A DNA stretch of 64,000 bases from NCBI GenBank assembly GCA_026122225.1, contig JANEZZ010000807.1, forward strand, positions 868,001 to 932,000, read 5' to 3'. The DNA is from Heloderma charlesbogerti. Lineage: Eukaryota; Chordata; Lepidosauria; Squamata; Helodermatidae. The position numbers were made by a program, and so were the translations under genes. Positions 20,709 to 31,817 of the stretch are shown in pieces. The notes under the pieces are model-generated. The model was given only the letters and a program-made list of their open reading frames with translations, did no database searches and was not told the DNA's origin. The first letter of the stretch is position 1, and each line of letters opens with the position of its first letter.

Positions 20709-20930
20709 AGATTAAGCTGAATGCAGCCGTAAATCCGGAGACAGCCTCAGCCAGCAATACGGCAATGGCAGCCGTATCGCTGGCGCACCGGAGCCAGCAG
20801 CGAGGAGGACTCAGCCGAAGAGGATTCCTCAGGGAGGTGGAGGTAAGTACTCCGTTCCTCCATGGACTCCGCCCTTGGGGTCCATGGAGGAATTCTCCGC
20901 CATCCCTAGCTGCAAGTATTTCAGGTCCAA
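20709..20930 (-). repeat. Right arm of the palindromic repeat around the BovB
   Basis: Carries 'cagcctcagccagcaatacg', 'gcaatggcagccgtatcgct' and 'ggagccagcag', the inverted counterpart of 18,030-18,105. Length and similarity are approximate. Confidence 0.5.
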
Positions 20931-21318
20931 ATGTGTGGGGGTGGGGGTGGCTGTCTGTATTTAGCCCTTTCTGTCTGTTGGTCATAGAATCATAGAAGAA
21001 TAGGGTTGGAAGTGGCCTACAAGACCATCGAGTCCAACCCCCTGCTCAATGCAGGAATCCAAGTCAGAGCATCCCTGACAGATGGCTGTCCAGCCTCGTC
21101 TTGAATGCCTCCAGTGTGGGAGAGCCCACCACCTCCCTAGGTAATTGGTTCCATTGTCGTATTGCTCTGACTGTCAGGACGTTTTTCCTGATGTTCAGCT
21201 GGAATCTGGCTTCCTGTCACTTGAGCCCATTATTCCATGTCCTGCATTCTGGGATGATCGAGAAGAGATCCTGGCCTTCCTCTCTGTGCAACCTTTCAAG
21301 TACTTGAAGAGCACTATC

Positions 21319-22740
21319 CTATCTCCCCTCAGTCTTCTCAAGGCTAAACATGCCCAGTTCTTTCCGTCTCTCTTCATAGGGCTTTATTTCCAGTCCCCTG
21401 ATCATCTTTGTTGCCCTCCTCTGAACCCTCTCCAGGTTGTCTGCATCCTTCTTAAGATGTGGTGCCCAGAACTGTACACAGTTCTTCAGATGAGGCCTAA
21501 CCAGTGCTGAGTAGAGGGGAACTAGTACTTCCCGGGATTTGGAAGCTATGCTTCTATGAATGCAGCCCCAAATAGCATTTGCCTGTTTTGCAGCCACATC
21601 ACATGGTTGGCTCGTATTCAGTTTGTGATCTACAACAATTCCAAGATCCTTCTCGCTTGTTGTGTTGTTGAGCCGTGTATGCTCCAGATGCAGAACCTGG
21701 CATTTATCCCTATTCAATGTCATTCTGTTGTTTTCTGCCCAGCGCTCCAGTCTATCAAGATCCATTTGAATATTGTTTCTGTCTTCCAAGGTATTAGCTT
21801 TCCCGCCCAATTCTGTGTCATCTGCAAATGTGATCAGCATTCCCTGCACCTCCTCCTCCAAGTCATTAATACAAATGTTGGAGAGCACTGGGCCCAGGAC
21901 TGAGCCCTGCGGTACCCCGCTTGTTACCTCTCCCCACTTTGAGAAGATCCCATTGATAAGCACTCTTTGAGTCCGATTCTGTAGCCAACTGAATCCGGAT
22001 CCACCGGATCATTGTTTCATCTAGCCCACTTTGAGCTAGTTTGCTCATCAGGATATCATGGGGCACTTTGTCGAAAGCTTTGCTGGTCGAGGTATATGAT
22101 GTCTACAGCATTCCCGCAGTCCACAAGGATACAAAAAAATGAGATCAGGTTTGTGTGGCAGGATTTGTTCTTGACAAATCCTTGTTGGCTTCGAGTAATC
22201 ACTGCATTGTTTTCAAGGTGCTTACAGATGGATTGCTTTATCATCTGCTCCAGAATTTTCCCCGGGATTGATGTCAGACTGACTGGTCTGTATTTCCCAG
22301 GTTCCTCCTTTTTACCCTTTTTGAAGATAGGGACCACATTAGCCCTCCTCCAGTCGTCTGGCACTTCAGCCGTCCTCCATGATTTCTCAAAGAGAATAGA
22401 CAGCGGTTCTGAGAGTCCTTCTGCCAGTTCCTTTATTACTCTAGGATCCAGTTCATCTGGCCCTGGAGATTTGAACTCATTCATAGTAATTAGGTGTTCC
22501 TTGACCATATGCCTATCGATCTCAAGATGCAATCCTGCCCCTTACTTCGTCTTTGCCAGGGGGCTCATAGATCTTCTTTTGGGAGAAGACTGAGCCAAAG
22601 TAGGAATTGAGCACCTCTGCCTTTTCTTTGTCATCTGTTATCATTTTGCCATCCTTATTTAATAGCTGAACAACCAATTTCTTTCCTCTGTCTTTTACTT
22701 TGCACGTAGCTGAAGAAAGCCTTTTTGTTGCTTTTAGCAT
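21319..22740 (-). pseudogene. CR1 ORF2 reverse transcriptase remnant
   Basis: Minus frames at 22,740-22,522, 22,532-22,056 and 21,963-21,319 cover the RT in pieces: LNEFKSPGPDELDPRVIKEL is matched by ITMNEFKSPGPDELDPRVI; WRRANVVPIFKKGKKEEPGK; SLTSIPGKILEQMIKQSI; VPQGSVLGPVLSNICINDL; the catalytic FADDTELGG; and the conserved C-terminal SALVRPHLKNCVQFWAP. Breaks lie near 22,060 and 22,530. Confidence 0.88.
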
Positions 22741-23102
22741 CCCTCGCTAACCTCAGCTCATTCTCAGCGTTAGCCTTCCTGACGCCATCCCTGCAATTCT
22801 GTGCTACCTGCCTGTACTCTTCCTTTGTTGCTTGGCCTTCTTTCCACTTCCTATATGTGTCCTTTTGTGTTTTCAAGTCATGTCTAAGGTTTTTGTGAAG
22901 CCACATTGGCTTCTTCTGTTGTCTTCCACCTTTTCTTCTTGTTGAAATTGTTTTTAATTGTGCCCTGAGAATTTCCTTTTTTAAAAGCTCCCACCCATCT
23001 TGCACTCCTTTTCTTGTTAGAGTCGCTTGCCATGAGACCGTACTGATCATTGTTCTGAGTTTATTAAAACTGGCTTTTCTAAAATCCAGGGTATGCGTTT
23101 GA

Positions 23103-23810
23103 CTACACTTGGCTTTTGCTTCCCTTAGAACCAAGATCATGGTCGCTTTCCCCCAGAGTTCCTGTAACTGCTACTTTATCCACTAAGTCATCTCTGTTGG
23201 TTAGGATCAAGTCAAGGATAGCCGATCCTCTAGTTCCTTCCTCTACTTTCTGTAGGAGGAAGTTATCCGCCACACAAGTCAGGAATTTCCTGGTGGGGCC
23301 ATGTTTTGCAGAATTTGTCTCCCAACAAATATCGGGGAAATTGAAGTCCCCCATTACTACTGCATCATGCTTCCTTGAAACATTGGCTATTTGCTTTTCA
23401 AAAGTTTCATCCTTATCTTTTCCGTGATTGGGTGCCCGGTAGTAGACTCTGACCACTAGGTTCCTTTTATTCTTTGCTCCATTTATTTTGATCCAGATGC
23501 TCTCGATGGGGCTACCAGGCTCCTCCTCCTGTATTTCTGTGCAGAGATATGCGTTTTTTCACATACAGTGCAACCCCACCTCCCTTTCTGTTCCTCCTGT
23601 TCTTTTTGAACAAGTTATATCCTTCAAGTGCTGTATTCCAGTCATGAGAATCATCCCACCAAGTCTCAGTTATACCTATCAGGTCATAATTTCCCTCTTG
23701 TATTAAGAGTTCAAGTTCGTTCTGTTTGTTTCCCGTACTCTGGGCATTAGTATATAGACATCGAAGACCATGTGCTTCATAGGCTGGCTTTCTTCCTATA
23801 TGTGTCTGAA
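23103..23810 (-). pseudogene. CR1 ORF2 endonuclease domain
   Basis: Minus-strand pieces (23,800-23,512 and 23,456-23,103) show an AP-type endonuclease: [47 protein letters not shown], then [25 protein letters not shown] and [14 protein letters not shown] ending ([12 protein letters not shown]). The ETWW, GDFN and SDH blocks are the usual catalytic motifs. A frameshift near 23,500 separates the two parts. Confidence 0.88.
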
Positions 23811-23909
23811 GACTATTATTGGGCGCTCTTAGAGCTGTTCTCTCCATTGCGATGCATGAGCCTTCATCCCTTGTTACCCCCAACTTTACATCTCCCTTCC
23901 CCGTAGGAT

Positions 23910-24392
23910 TCAGTTTAAAGCCCTCCTGAGGAAGTTCTTCATGCTGTGGCCAAACACATTCTTCCCATCCTTTGTGAGGTGCAACCCGTTCCTTGCCAAC
24001 AGCCCATCTTCCAGGAAGTATAGCCCATGGTCCCAGAATCCAAATCTCTCTCGTTGGCACCACCTTCGTAGCCAGTCATTCACCCGGAGTATTTTTCGTT
24101 CCCTTTCTATCCCTCTTCTAACTACTGGAAGGATGGATGAGAAAACTGTCTGAGCCCCAAAGTTCTTGAGTTTCCTTCCCAAAGCTTCAAAGTCTGACAT
24201 GATCTCTTTGTAGCTCCGCTTGGCGGTATCATTTGTTCCCACATGCATGAGAAGAAAGGAATGTCTGTCAGTGGGCTTTATGAGCGCAGGCAACCTTTCA
24301 GTCACGTCTCTAATCTGTCCTCCCGGGAGACAACATACCTGGCGGATCCAAAGGTCTTTGCGACATACTTGGGTCTCGATCCCACGCAGCAA
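23910..24392 (-). pseudogene. CR1 ORF1, SGNH esterase-like domain
   Basis: The 160-codon minus frame contains LLMHVGTNDTAKRSY, where GTND is block III of SGNH hydrolases, and near its end DGLLARNGLHLTKDG, with the Asp...His of block V. CR1-clade LINEs are known to carry an esterase-like domain in ORF1. The domain's beginning lies on the other side of an antisense insertion (after 25,426). Continuity is shown by the junction sequence, which resumes with EKSVLKDSLLRGIETQV. Confidence 0.8.
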
Positions 24393-24411
24393 GGAGTCTT
24401 TTAATACAGAC

Positions 24412-25437
24412 TTCTCAGAATGGGATCAATGGGATCTTCTCAAACTGGGGAGAGGTAACAAATGGGGTACCACAGGGCTCAGTCCTGGGCCCAGTGCTCT
24501 TCAACATTTGTATTAATGACTTGGAGGAGGAGGTGCAGGGAATGCTGATCAAATTTGCAGATGACACAAAATTGGGAGGGATAGCTAATACTTTGGAAGC
24601 CAGAAACAAAATTCAAAGTGATCTGGATAGACTGGAGCACTGGACAGAAAACAACAGAATGACATTTAATAGGGACAAATGCCAAGTTCTGCACCTAGGA
24701 AAAAGAAACCAAATGCACAGCTACAAGATGGGGGATAGATACATGGCTCAACCACACTACAAGCGAGAAGGATCTTGGAATTGTTGTTGATCACAAGCTG
24801 AATATGAACCAACAATGTGATGTGGCTGCAAAAAAGGCAAATGCTCTTTTGGGCTGCATTCATAGAAGCATCGCTTCCAAATCCCAGGAAGTACTAGTTC
24901 CCCTCTACTAAGCACTGGTTAGGCCTCATCTAGAGTACTGTGTCCAGTTCTGGGCACCACACTTTAAGAAGGATGCAGACAAACTGGAGAGGGTTCAGAG
25001 GAGGGCAACAAAGAAGATCAGGGGACTGGAAACAAAACCCTATGAAGAGAGACTGAAAGAACTGGGCATGTTTAGCCTTGAGAAGAGAAGACTGAGGGGA
25101 GATATGATAGCACTCTTCAAGTACTTGAAAGGTTGTCACAGAGAAGAAGGCCAGGATCTCTTCTTGATCATCCCAGAGTGCAGGACACGGAATCATGGGC
25201 TCAAGTTACAGGAAGCCAGATTCCGGCTGAACATCAGGAAAAACTTCCTGTAAGAGCAATACGACAATGGAACCAATTACCTAGGGAGGTGGTGGGCTCT
25301 CCCACACTGGAGGCCTTCAAGACGAGGCTGGACAGCCATCTGTCAGGGATGCTCTGACTTGGATTCCTGCATTGAGCAGGGGGTTGGACTCGATGGCCTT
25401 GTAAGCCCCTTCCAACCCTACTATTCTATGATTCTAT
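24412..25437 (+). mobile_element. CR1 3' fragment inserted antisense into CR1 ORF1
   Basis: Plus-strand CR1 beginning in the RT ('caatgggatcttctcaaact') with the catalytic FADDTKLGG at about 24,550-24,580 and ending in 'attctatgattctatga' at 25,437. Both flanks belong to ORF1 of the minus-strand CR1 (VAVRRF on the right, EKSVLKDS on the left), so this copy inserted later. A clear target-site duplication is not visible. The ORF is broken near 24,760 and at a stop near 24,908. Confidence 0.85.
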
Positions 25438-25785
25438 GAATCTCCTAACTGCCACCCTTTTCCAAGGAGTATCCTCTACTCCATTTTTCCTCACCTCAGC
25501 ATTTCCCACTTCTGCCTCATCTTGCCGTTGCTCTTCAAGCTTCTGGTCTTCCCTTTGCTGCTGTAGTTCCCCCCTTCTGTCCAAGAACTCTTCGTGTTCT
25601 CTTATTCCCTGGAGGGTTGACAGTTGCCGCTCCAGTCCTCTTACTTTTTCATCCAGCAGTGTGATCAACTTGCACTTGGTGCAGGTGTAGGCCATGTTGT
25701 TCTCAGGCAAGAAAACAAACATTGCACACACCTTGCAGGTCACCAGCACTGGAGAGTCTTGTCCTTCCATAGCCTCTTTTCCCAT
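25426..25785 (-). pseudogene. CR1 ORF1 N-terminal zinc-finger and coiled-coil part
   Basis: Minus-strand frame starting MGKEAMEGQDSPVLV. It shows a CxxC...CxxC arrangement (CKVCAMFVF, then YTCTKCKL), followed by a Leu/Gln/Glu-rich helix (ERQLSTLQGIREHEEFLDRR) predicted to form a coiled coil. This is the usual beginning of CR1 ORF1, an RNA-binding chaperone-like protein. The frame runs into the antisense CR1 insertion at 25,437, which truncates it. Confidence 0.8.
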
Positions 25786-26160
25786 TTTGTGTCTAGCTTT
25801 CTGATTGTTCTGGACTAGCCTGTGCCTGCTCCTCTACTCAGTAGAGGTTAAAAGCAGAGTCCCACTGGTGTGGAAGTGTGTGTTACAAGACAAATAAATG
25901 GGGGAAAAAACTTTGTTAAAAAAAGAAAAAAAAATGTTAGGAGCCTCCCCCTTGACCTCCCCTGCCAACCTCCCCTGGCCAACTCCTGTTTGCTCCCCCT
26001 GTGCACGCTCTGGTCGCTCGCTCTCAGGGAGCTTGCTTGCTTCTGTAGTCTCTGGACCAGCTGGAGCAGCTTGCTCTGCTCTGCTCTGCTCTGCTCAGCT
26101 GGGAGGCGGGAAACAACCTCTTCTTGTAGAGGGGGAGTTCGGTTTAAGCAGCTGAGCTGA

Positions 26161-27127
26161 GGCACAGAGTTCAGCGGCTGGTGATGGACCAGGGGCCAGG
26201 CTGGGTGTGGGTTTCTTTTCTCCTTGGAGTCTGGTCACCCCTTTCCTTTGTCCCCGTGTGACCTGACCTGAGCGCTAGGAAGGAAGGGCTTCCTCACCAT
26301 GAGTGGATGGGAAAAAATGCTCCCCCCTTGCTCCCACCGTGGCTGGAAGAAGCCTGCCAGCCTCACTGTGGTTCTGGCTGGGGGTGTTCCTCGCCCACCC
26401 CGAGACGGGTGCCTGGCTGCTGTGCATGTCGCCCAGGGGTTGACATCCTGCCACCCGGCGTAGCGCATTCGTCAGCTCCTCCAGGCGGGCGGGCAGGGCT
26501 GAATGGGGGCAAGTGTCTGTGTCTGGCAGGGAGGGGCTGGCTGTCAGCTTAGAGGGCCATGCCACCACCCCTTGGCAGTGAGCACAGCTTCGCTCAGCTG
26601 CTGGTTTACCAGCAAAGGGGGCTGGCCGAGCGGTGGGCCGGGCCGGGGGCTCTGCGGTCTGAGCCAGCTTTCTCCCTTGCAGCTCCTGCTGCCGCCTGGG
26701 ACTGGCTTGGCCCTTGTGCTCAGGGGAAGGGCTGCCCTGGGATCCCACCTCATGCACAGGCTACGGAGGCGGGGCCTGATCCCCCAGAGGATCAAGTCAG
26801 CTTGGTGCGGCAGGGTCAGCCCTCAGTTCGGAGGCCCCAGAGGCCTCTGTGGCGTGAAGCACCTTTCAGAAGCTGAGACTGCTGTGCTGCCAGCTGCTGT
26901 CCCTCCTAGTCAGAGGCCCTTCAGAACGGCTTGTAGACAGCAACTGCTTCAGAACACAATGGCCAGATGATTCACGGGAACAAGCTGATGGGGCTACAAC
27001 TTGCCTGTATGACCACAAGTTTTCCCTGGCTTGCAGTTAGTTTGCAGGCAACACTCAAGGCACTGGTTGTGACCGACAAGCCCCCTGTGGCTTGTGGACC
27101 CTTGGTGGGTGTCTAGTCTCATGCCAT
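26161..27127. other. Unassigned GC-rich DNA
   Basis: Moderately GC-rich. Long frames on both strands (for example minus 26,757-26,275 and plus 26,503-26,970) are compositionally biased and unlike any protein I recognise. No splice-bounded exon could be supported. Confidence 0.3.
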
Positions 27128-27242
27128 CCAGACGTACTGCACTACAGCTCCTGCATTCCTGCCCATTGGCCATGCTGGCTAGCACTTATGGGAGCCGGAG
27201 TCCAAACCATCTGGAGAGCACCAGGTTGGCAGGGGAGGCTGA
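27128..27242. mobile_element. Palindromic MITE-like repeat
   Basis: Has 'cactacagctcctgcattcc' and, in inverted form, 'gggagccggagtccaaaccat', then 'ctggagagcaccaggttgg'. The same unit, better preserved, is at 31,685-31,817. No coding capacity. Confidence 0.6.
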
Positions 27243-27782
27243 TCTTGACTTTGAGACACTGGGGAGGGGGGTAAGGGGGGGAGGGCTGTTGCTCTCTTGA
27301 GCTTTTAATTACATTGCTTTCTTGTCTGCTGCTGAATTCTTAACTGTATTTTATTAATGCTGCTTCTGCTTGTATTGTGTTTGCATACTGGTTGTTATGC
27401 TGCCTCAACCTTTAAAAAAGTTGATAGGAAGGATATAAACATTTTAAAGATTTCTGCTGCCTATCCTGGACCTGAGGATGGAAACTCAGCCAAGATGCTG
27501 TCCTTCATTTGTCTGCATGTATAGATACATTAGAGCACCCAAATAAAATAGCATTAGGTTCTACTTAAACAGCTTAAATGCCTTCCAACCCATTGGCCTA
27601 ACCTCAATATCTCCAACCTGACCCCAAAAGAAAGGTCTTGCTGTCCTGCTGTTGAAATACGCTGAGCCTTTGGCAAATCCTCTGGGGCAATGAGCAGAGG
27701 AGTTGTGTGGCAAGGCAGTTCCTCTCTGCTGTATCTTGACTTGGTGTACAGATTAATATTGACACAGGTGGCTGTGGGAAGT
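27243..27782. other. Unassigned DNA
   Basis: No gene recognised; AT-rich stretch near 27,300-27,450 resembles a LINE/SINE 3' end but is too decayed to classify. Confidence 0.3.
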
Positions 27783-28291
27783 AGAATCATAGAATAGTAG
27801 GGTTGGAAGTGGCCTACAAGACCATCGAGTCCAACCCCCTGCTCAATGCAGGAATCCAAGTCAGAGCATCCCTGACGGATGCCCAGTTCTTTCAGTCTCT
27901 CTTCATGGAACTTTGTTTCCAGCCCCCTGACCATCTTCATTGCCCTCCTCTGAACCCTCTCCAGCTTGTCTGCATGCTTCTTTAAAGTGTGGTGCCCAGA
28001 ACTGGACACAGTATTCCAGATGAAGCCTAACCAGTGCTGAGTAGAGGGGAACTAGTACTTCATGGGATTTGGAAGCGATACTTCTATTAATGCAGCCCCA
28101 AATAGCATTCCCCTTTTTGCAGCCACATCACATCATTGGCTCATATTTAGCTTGCAATCTACAACAATTCCAAGATCCTTCTTGCCTGTTGTATTGTTGA
28201 GCCAAGTATTGCCCATCTTGTAACTGTGCATTTGGTTTCTTTTTCCTAGGTGCAAGAACTTGGCATTTATCCCTATTGAATTTCATTCTGT
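27783..28291 (-). mobile_element. CR1 3' part with internal deletion, minus strand
   Basis: The tail is at 27,783 ('atcatagaatagtagggttg'). At about 27,880 the sequence jumps from 'agcatccctgacggatg' directly to 'cccagttctttcagtctctc', which lie about 275 bp apart in other copies (for example 21,075 and 21,354), so an internal block is missing. It continues through RT remnants to 28,291, where an L2 in the same orientation begins. Confidence 0.75.
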
Positions 28292-29240
28292 TGTTTTATT
28301 TATTTTAAACTGCTTTTAAATAAATAAAACTGCTTTTATTTATTTAAAATATTTCTTGGCCACCTTTCAGGGCAGAAGCCCTCCCAAGGTGGCTTACAGC
28401 AATGAAATACATAAAAACAGTTAAAATAATTATAAGTGATAAAAACATAAAAACAATAAAAGCAACATTAAAAGCCAACAATACAATCAGCAACAATGTT
28501 AACAGTAGTACCAGCAACAATAGCAGTCATATCATGAGAAGGCCAAGGTAAAATAATATGTTTTCAAGGCCTTCTTAAAAGTGCAATGACGGAGCGCAGC
28601 GGACCTCCAGTGGCAACTTGTTCTAAAGGTGTGAGGCCACGGCAGAGAAGCGCCTCTCACATGTGATCACCCACCTGACTGCTCTCACGGGTAGGCAAAT
28701 GAGAAGGGCCTCTTAAGATTTCTGATCTTAAAGTGTGGGCAGGCTGATATGGGTGAAGGTGGTCCTTCAAATAACTTGGCCTCAAACCGTTTAAGGCTTT
28801 AAAGGTCAAAACCAGCACTTTGAATTGGACTCGGAAATGCATCGGTAACCAGCGCAACTAGTGCAGTATAGGCGTTACGTGATTGAATCAGCTTGCTCCC
28901 AACAGTACTCGGGCAGCCACATTCTGCACAAGCTGGAGTTTCTGAGCTGTCTTCAAAGGCAGCCCCACGTATAGCGCATTATAGTAGTCCAGCCTGGACA
29001 TGACTAGTGCGTGGATAACTGAAGCAAGGGCCGTCCTCTCCAGATAGGGCCGCACTGGTGTACCAGCCTAAGCTGGTAAAAAGCACTCCTGGACACCGCA
29101 GCCACCTGGGCTTCCCCAGCTAGCTCAGAGTCCAGGAGGACTCCCAGACTGCGCGCTTGGTCTTTCAGGGGGAGTGCAATCCCATCTAAGACTAGTTTAC
29201 CATTGTGCTGTCCAAAGAAGTTCATCCTTTTATCTGTCCA
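28292..29240 (-). mobile_element. L2 LINE 3' part, older subfamily, minus strand
   Basis: Minus-strand frames encode L2 ORF2 C-terminal pieces: 29,225-29,004 with GIALPLKDQARSLGVLLDSE and SAFYQLRLVHQ, and 28,857-28,657 with RWLPMHFRVQFKVLVLTFKA. The 3' end at 28,292-28,450 is rich in TTTAAA words. Sequence is clearly more diverged than the L2 at 10,262. Confidence 0.75.
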
Positions 29241-29289
29241 GCATCTTCACACGCACATACACACACTCTCAGCTTCATGGGATGACCCC

Positions 29290-31310
29290 ATTGGGTTCTA
29301 GTATTATGACAAAGGGACAACCCTAACCCTCTCCACATTCTCCACAGGATGCATAATTTTGTAAATCTTTATCATGTTCCCCCAACTCCCAACTTGTCTT
29401 TTCCTTACTTTTTTCTAATCTAAAGAGCCCCAAACATTCCCTTTCCTTGTAAGGGAGCTGCTCCAGCCCCTTGATCATTTTGATTACATTTTTTGGACCT
29501 TTTCCAGTTCCACAATATTCTTTTTGAGGTACAGATATGCACTGGGAACTAGACAGAGTATTCCAAGTGTGGTTTTACCATAGATTTGTATAAGGGTATT
29601 ATGATGTTGGCCGTTTTATTTTCGATTCCTTTTCTAATTATGCCCAACATAGACTTTGTTCCTTTCACAGCAGCTGCACTCTTGGTAAACATCTTCTACC
29701 ACAACCCCAAGTTCTCTTTCTTGGTCAGTCACTGCCAGCTGCTAGATTCACAAAAACCCTACACTGTTAGGATTTTTTAGAATGTGCATCATTTCACATG
29801 TGCTTACATTTGCCATTTTGATATTCATTCTCCACAGGTTAGAGAGATCCTTTTGAAATGCTTTGCTGTTCCTTTTTGTTTTAATCACCCTAAATAATTT
29901 AATATCAACAGCAAACTTTCTAATCTCACTGCTCACTCTTAACTCCAGATTATTTATGAACAAGTCAAAAAGCTCTAGTCCCAATACAGAACCTTGGGGG
30001 ACCCTGCTCTTTACATCCCTCCATTGGGAGAATTTACCATTTATTCCTACACTCTGCTTTCTGTTCTCTAACTAGTTACCAATCCGTAAGAAGACCTCTC
30101 CTCTTATCCCCTGACTGCTAAGTTTGCTCAGGAGTCTTTGGTGAGGGACTTGGTCAAAAGCCTTTTGGAAGTCCAGGTAAACACTGTCTACTTGATCACC
30201 CCTGTCCACATGGTTGTTGAGTCTCTCAAAGGCTCTAAAAGTTTAGAGAGACAGGAATTACCTTGTAGAAGCCATCAGCAAGACCTGTGCTTCTACGTGC
30301 TTGATCATTTTATCTTTAATAATGCTTTCCACCAATTTACTCAGAACAGTCATCAAGCTACCAACCAAGATTTTCCTGAAGCCCCTGTTAGTGTGCTGTC
30401 GGGGGCTCAAGCAGGGGATCCCCCCTGGATCCCTATTTAAAAATTGGTGTTACATTGGCCATCTTCCAGTCCCCTGGTACCGAGGCTGATCTTAAGGACA
30501 CATTGCATATTTTGGTTAGAAGATCAGCAATTTCATATTTGAGTTCTTTCAGAACTCTAGGATGGATACCATCTGGGCCCCGTGATTTATTTGCTTCCAG
30601 TTCATCAACAAGGTTGAGAACTTCATTGTTTGTCACCACTATTTGCCTCAGTTCCTCAGACTCCCTTCCTGAAAATATCACTTCAGGCACCGGTATCTGT
30701 CCTATATCTTCTGCAGTGAAGTCAGATGAAAATAATTCATTCAGCTGCTCTGCAATCTCCTTGTCCTCTTTCAGTACTCCATTAACTCCATTGTCATCCA
30801 ATGGCCCAACTGCCTCCCTAGCTGGTTTTCTGCTTCTGATATATTTAAAGGATTCTTTATTGTTGGCCTTGATACTGTTCACTATATGCTCTTCTTTGTA
30901 TCTCTTACTGTCTGCTTGCATTGCCTTTGTTCAAGCTTGTGCTCCCTTCTGTTTTCCTCTCTTGGGCAAGACTTCCATTTTCTGAACAAAGCCTTCTTTA
31001 ATAGCTTCCTTGATGCTGCTTGTTAACCATGCTGGTGACCTCTTAGACTTGGTGCTTCCTTTCCTCACCTGTGGTATACATTTTAGCTGGGTTTCTGTTA
31101 TTGTGGTTTTGAGTAATCTCCAAGCATTTTGAAGGGATTTAATCCTCTTGACACCCCCATTCAAGCTCCTTTTCACCAGTTCCCTCATTTTAGAGAAGTT
31201 TCCTCTTTTCAAGTCAAATGTGACTGTGTTGGACTTTCTGGGCAATTTTCCACTTAAATATTTATTAAATCTGATAGCACTGTGGTCAATGTTCATCAAA
31301 TGCAAGTAAC
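29290..31310 (-). mobile_element. CR1-B (L3-like) LINE, minus strand
   Basis: A second CR1-like subfamily. Minus frames at 31,305-30,931 (SAIRFNKYLSGKLPRKSN; KRSPAWLTSSIKEAIKEGF) and 30,921-30,433 (RKPAREAVGPLDDNGV; ANKSRGPDGIHPRVLKEL; VPGDWKMANVTPIFK) are the linker and RT start. 29,984-29,748 is a decayed RT palm part. The same subfamily is at 53,510-55,090 and in the inverted arms at 35,339 and 41,850. Confidence 0.75.
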
Positions 31311-31684
31311 CCTTACAAAAGAGTCAGAACTGGAGGCCTCTTTAAGAGGTGTGACCTGTCTCTTCAGTTTGCAACCTGGAGGCAAAAGAGTTATGAAGTA
31401 CAGACATCTGTGGCAAAGCAAATAAATAGGTGTTGAGAACTGGTCCTATTGGGGGTGGATGCTTCAAGAATACAAGTGCGCTATTTTAGCAGAGTGGTTG
31501 GTGAGGTGACACTGTGGTTGAATTGTCATGATTATTTTTACAGAGGGTGTCACCACATATTGTTGAACCTTTGTAATAACTGTGTTCACCTGTACTTGTC
31601 AGCGTGCACCTGTGTGGTGAAAGGGAAGGTGGTTGTGTGAAGTCCTGCTCCTGGAAGCAAGCAGGACATTTCACTTATAGTAGT
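31311..31684. other. Unassigned DNA
   Basis: Nothing recognised. Confidence 0.3.
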
Positions 31685-31817
31685 CTTCTTCAAGCTGGTG
31701 CCCTCCAGATGTTTTGGACTATGACTCCCAGCATTTCTGACCATTAGTCATGTGGGCTGGGGCTAATTGGAGTTGATATCCAAAACTTCTGGAGGGCACC
31801 AGGTTGGAGAAGGCTGA
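31685..31817. mobile_element. Palindromic MITE-like repeat
   Basis: The left half reads 'tggtgccctccagatgtttt', 'ggactatgactcccagcatt'; the right half contains 'gagttgatatccaaaact' and 'tctggagggcaccaggttgg', its inverted complement. The unit would fold into a long hairpin. Two more copies lie at 27,128-27,242 and, as a half, 33,029-33,090. Confidence 0.7.

Larger units (their letters stand above)
20983..26160 (-). mobile_element. CR1 LINE, near full length, minus strand
   Basis: Reading right to left: a probable 5' UTR (about 26,160-25,790, with CTCTG repeats), ORF1 (zinc-finger part 25,785-25,426 and esterase part 24,392-23,910), endonuclease (about 23,800-23,110), RT (about 23,100-21,195) and the 3' tail at 20,983 ('catagaatcatagaagaat'). 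An antisense CR1 fragment (24,412-25,437) splits ORF1. Frameshifts in ORF2 show it is inactive. The exact 5' end is uncertain. Confidence 0.88.

Noticed and set aside
26275..26970. Frames of 155-160 codons as a gene
   Set aside because: Biased composition on both strands, no family resemblance.
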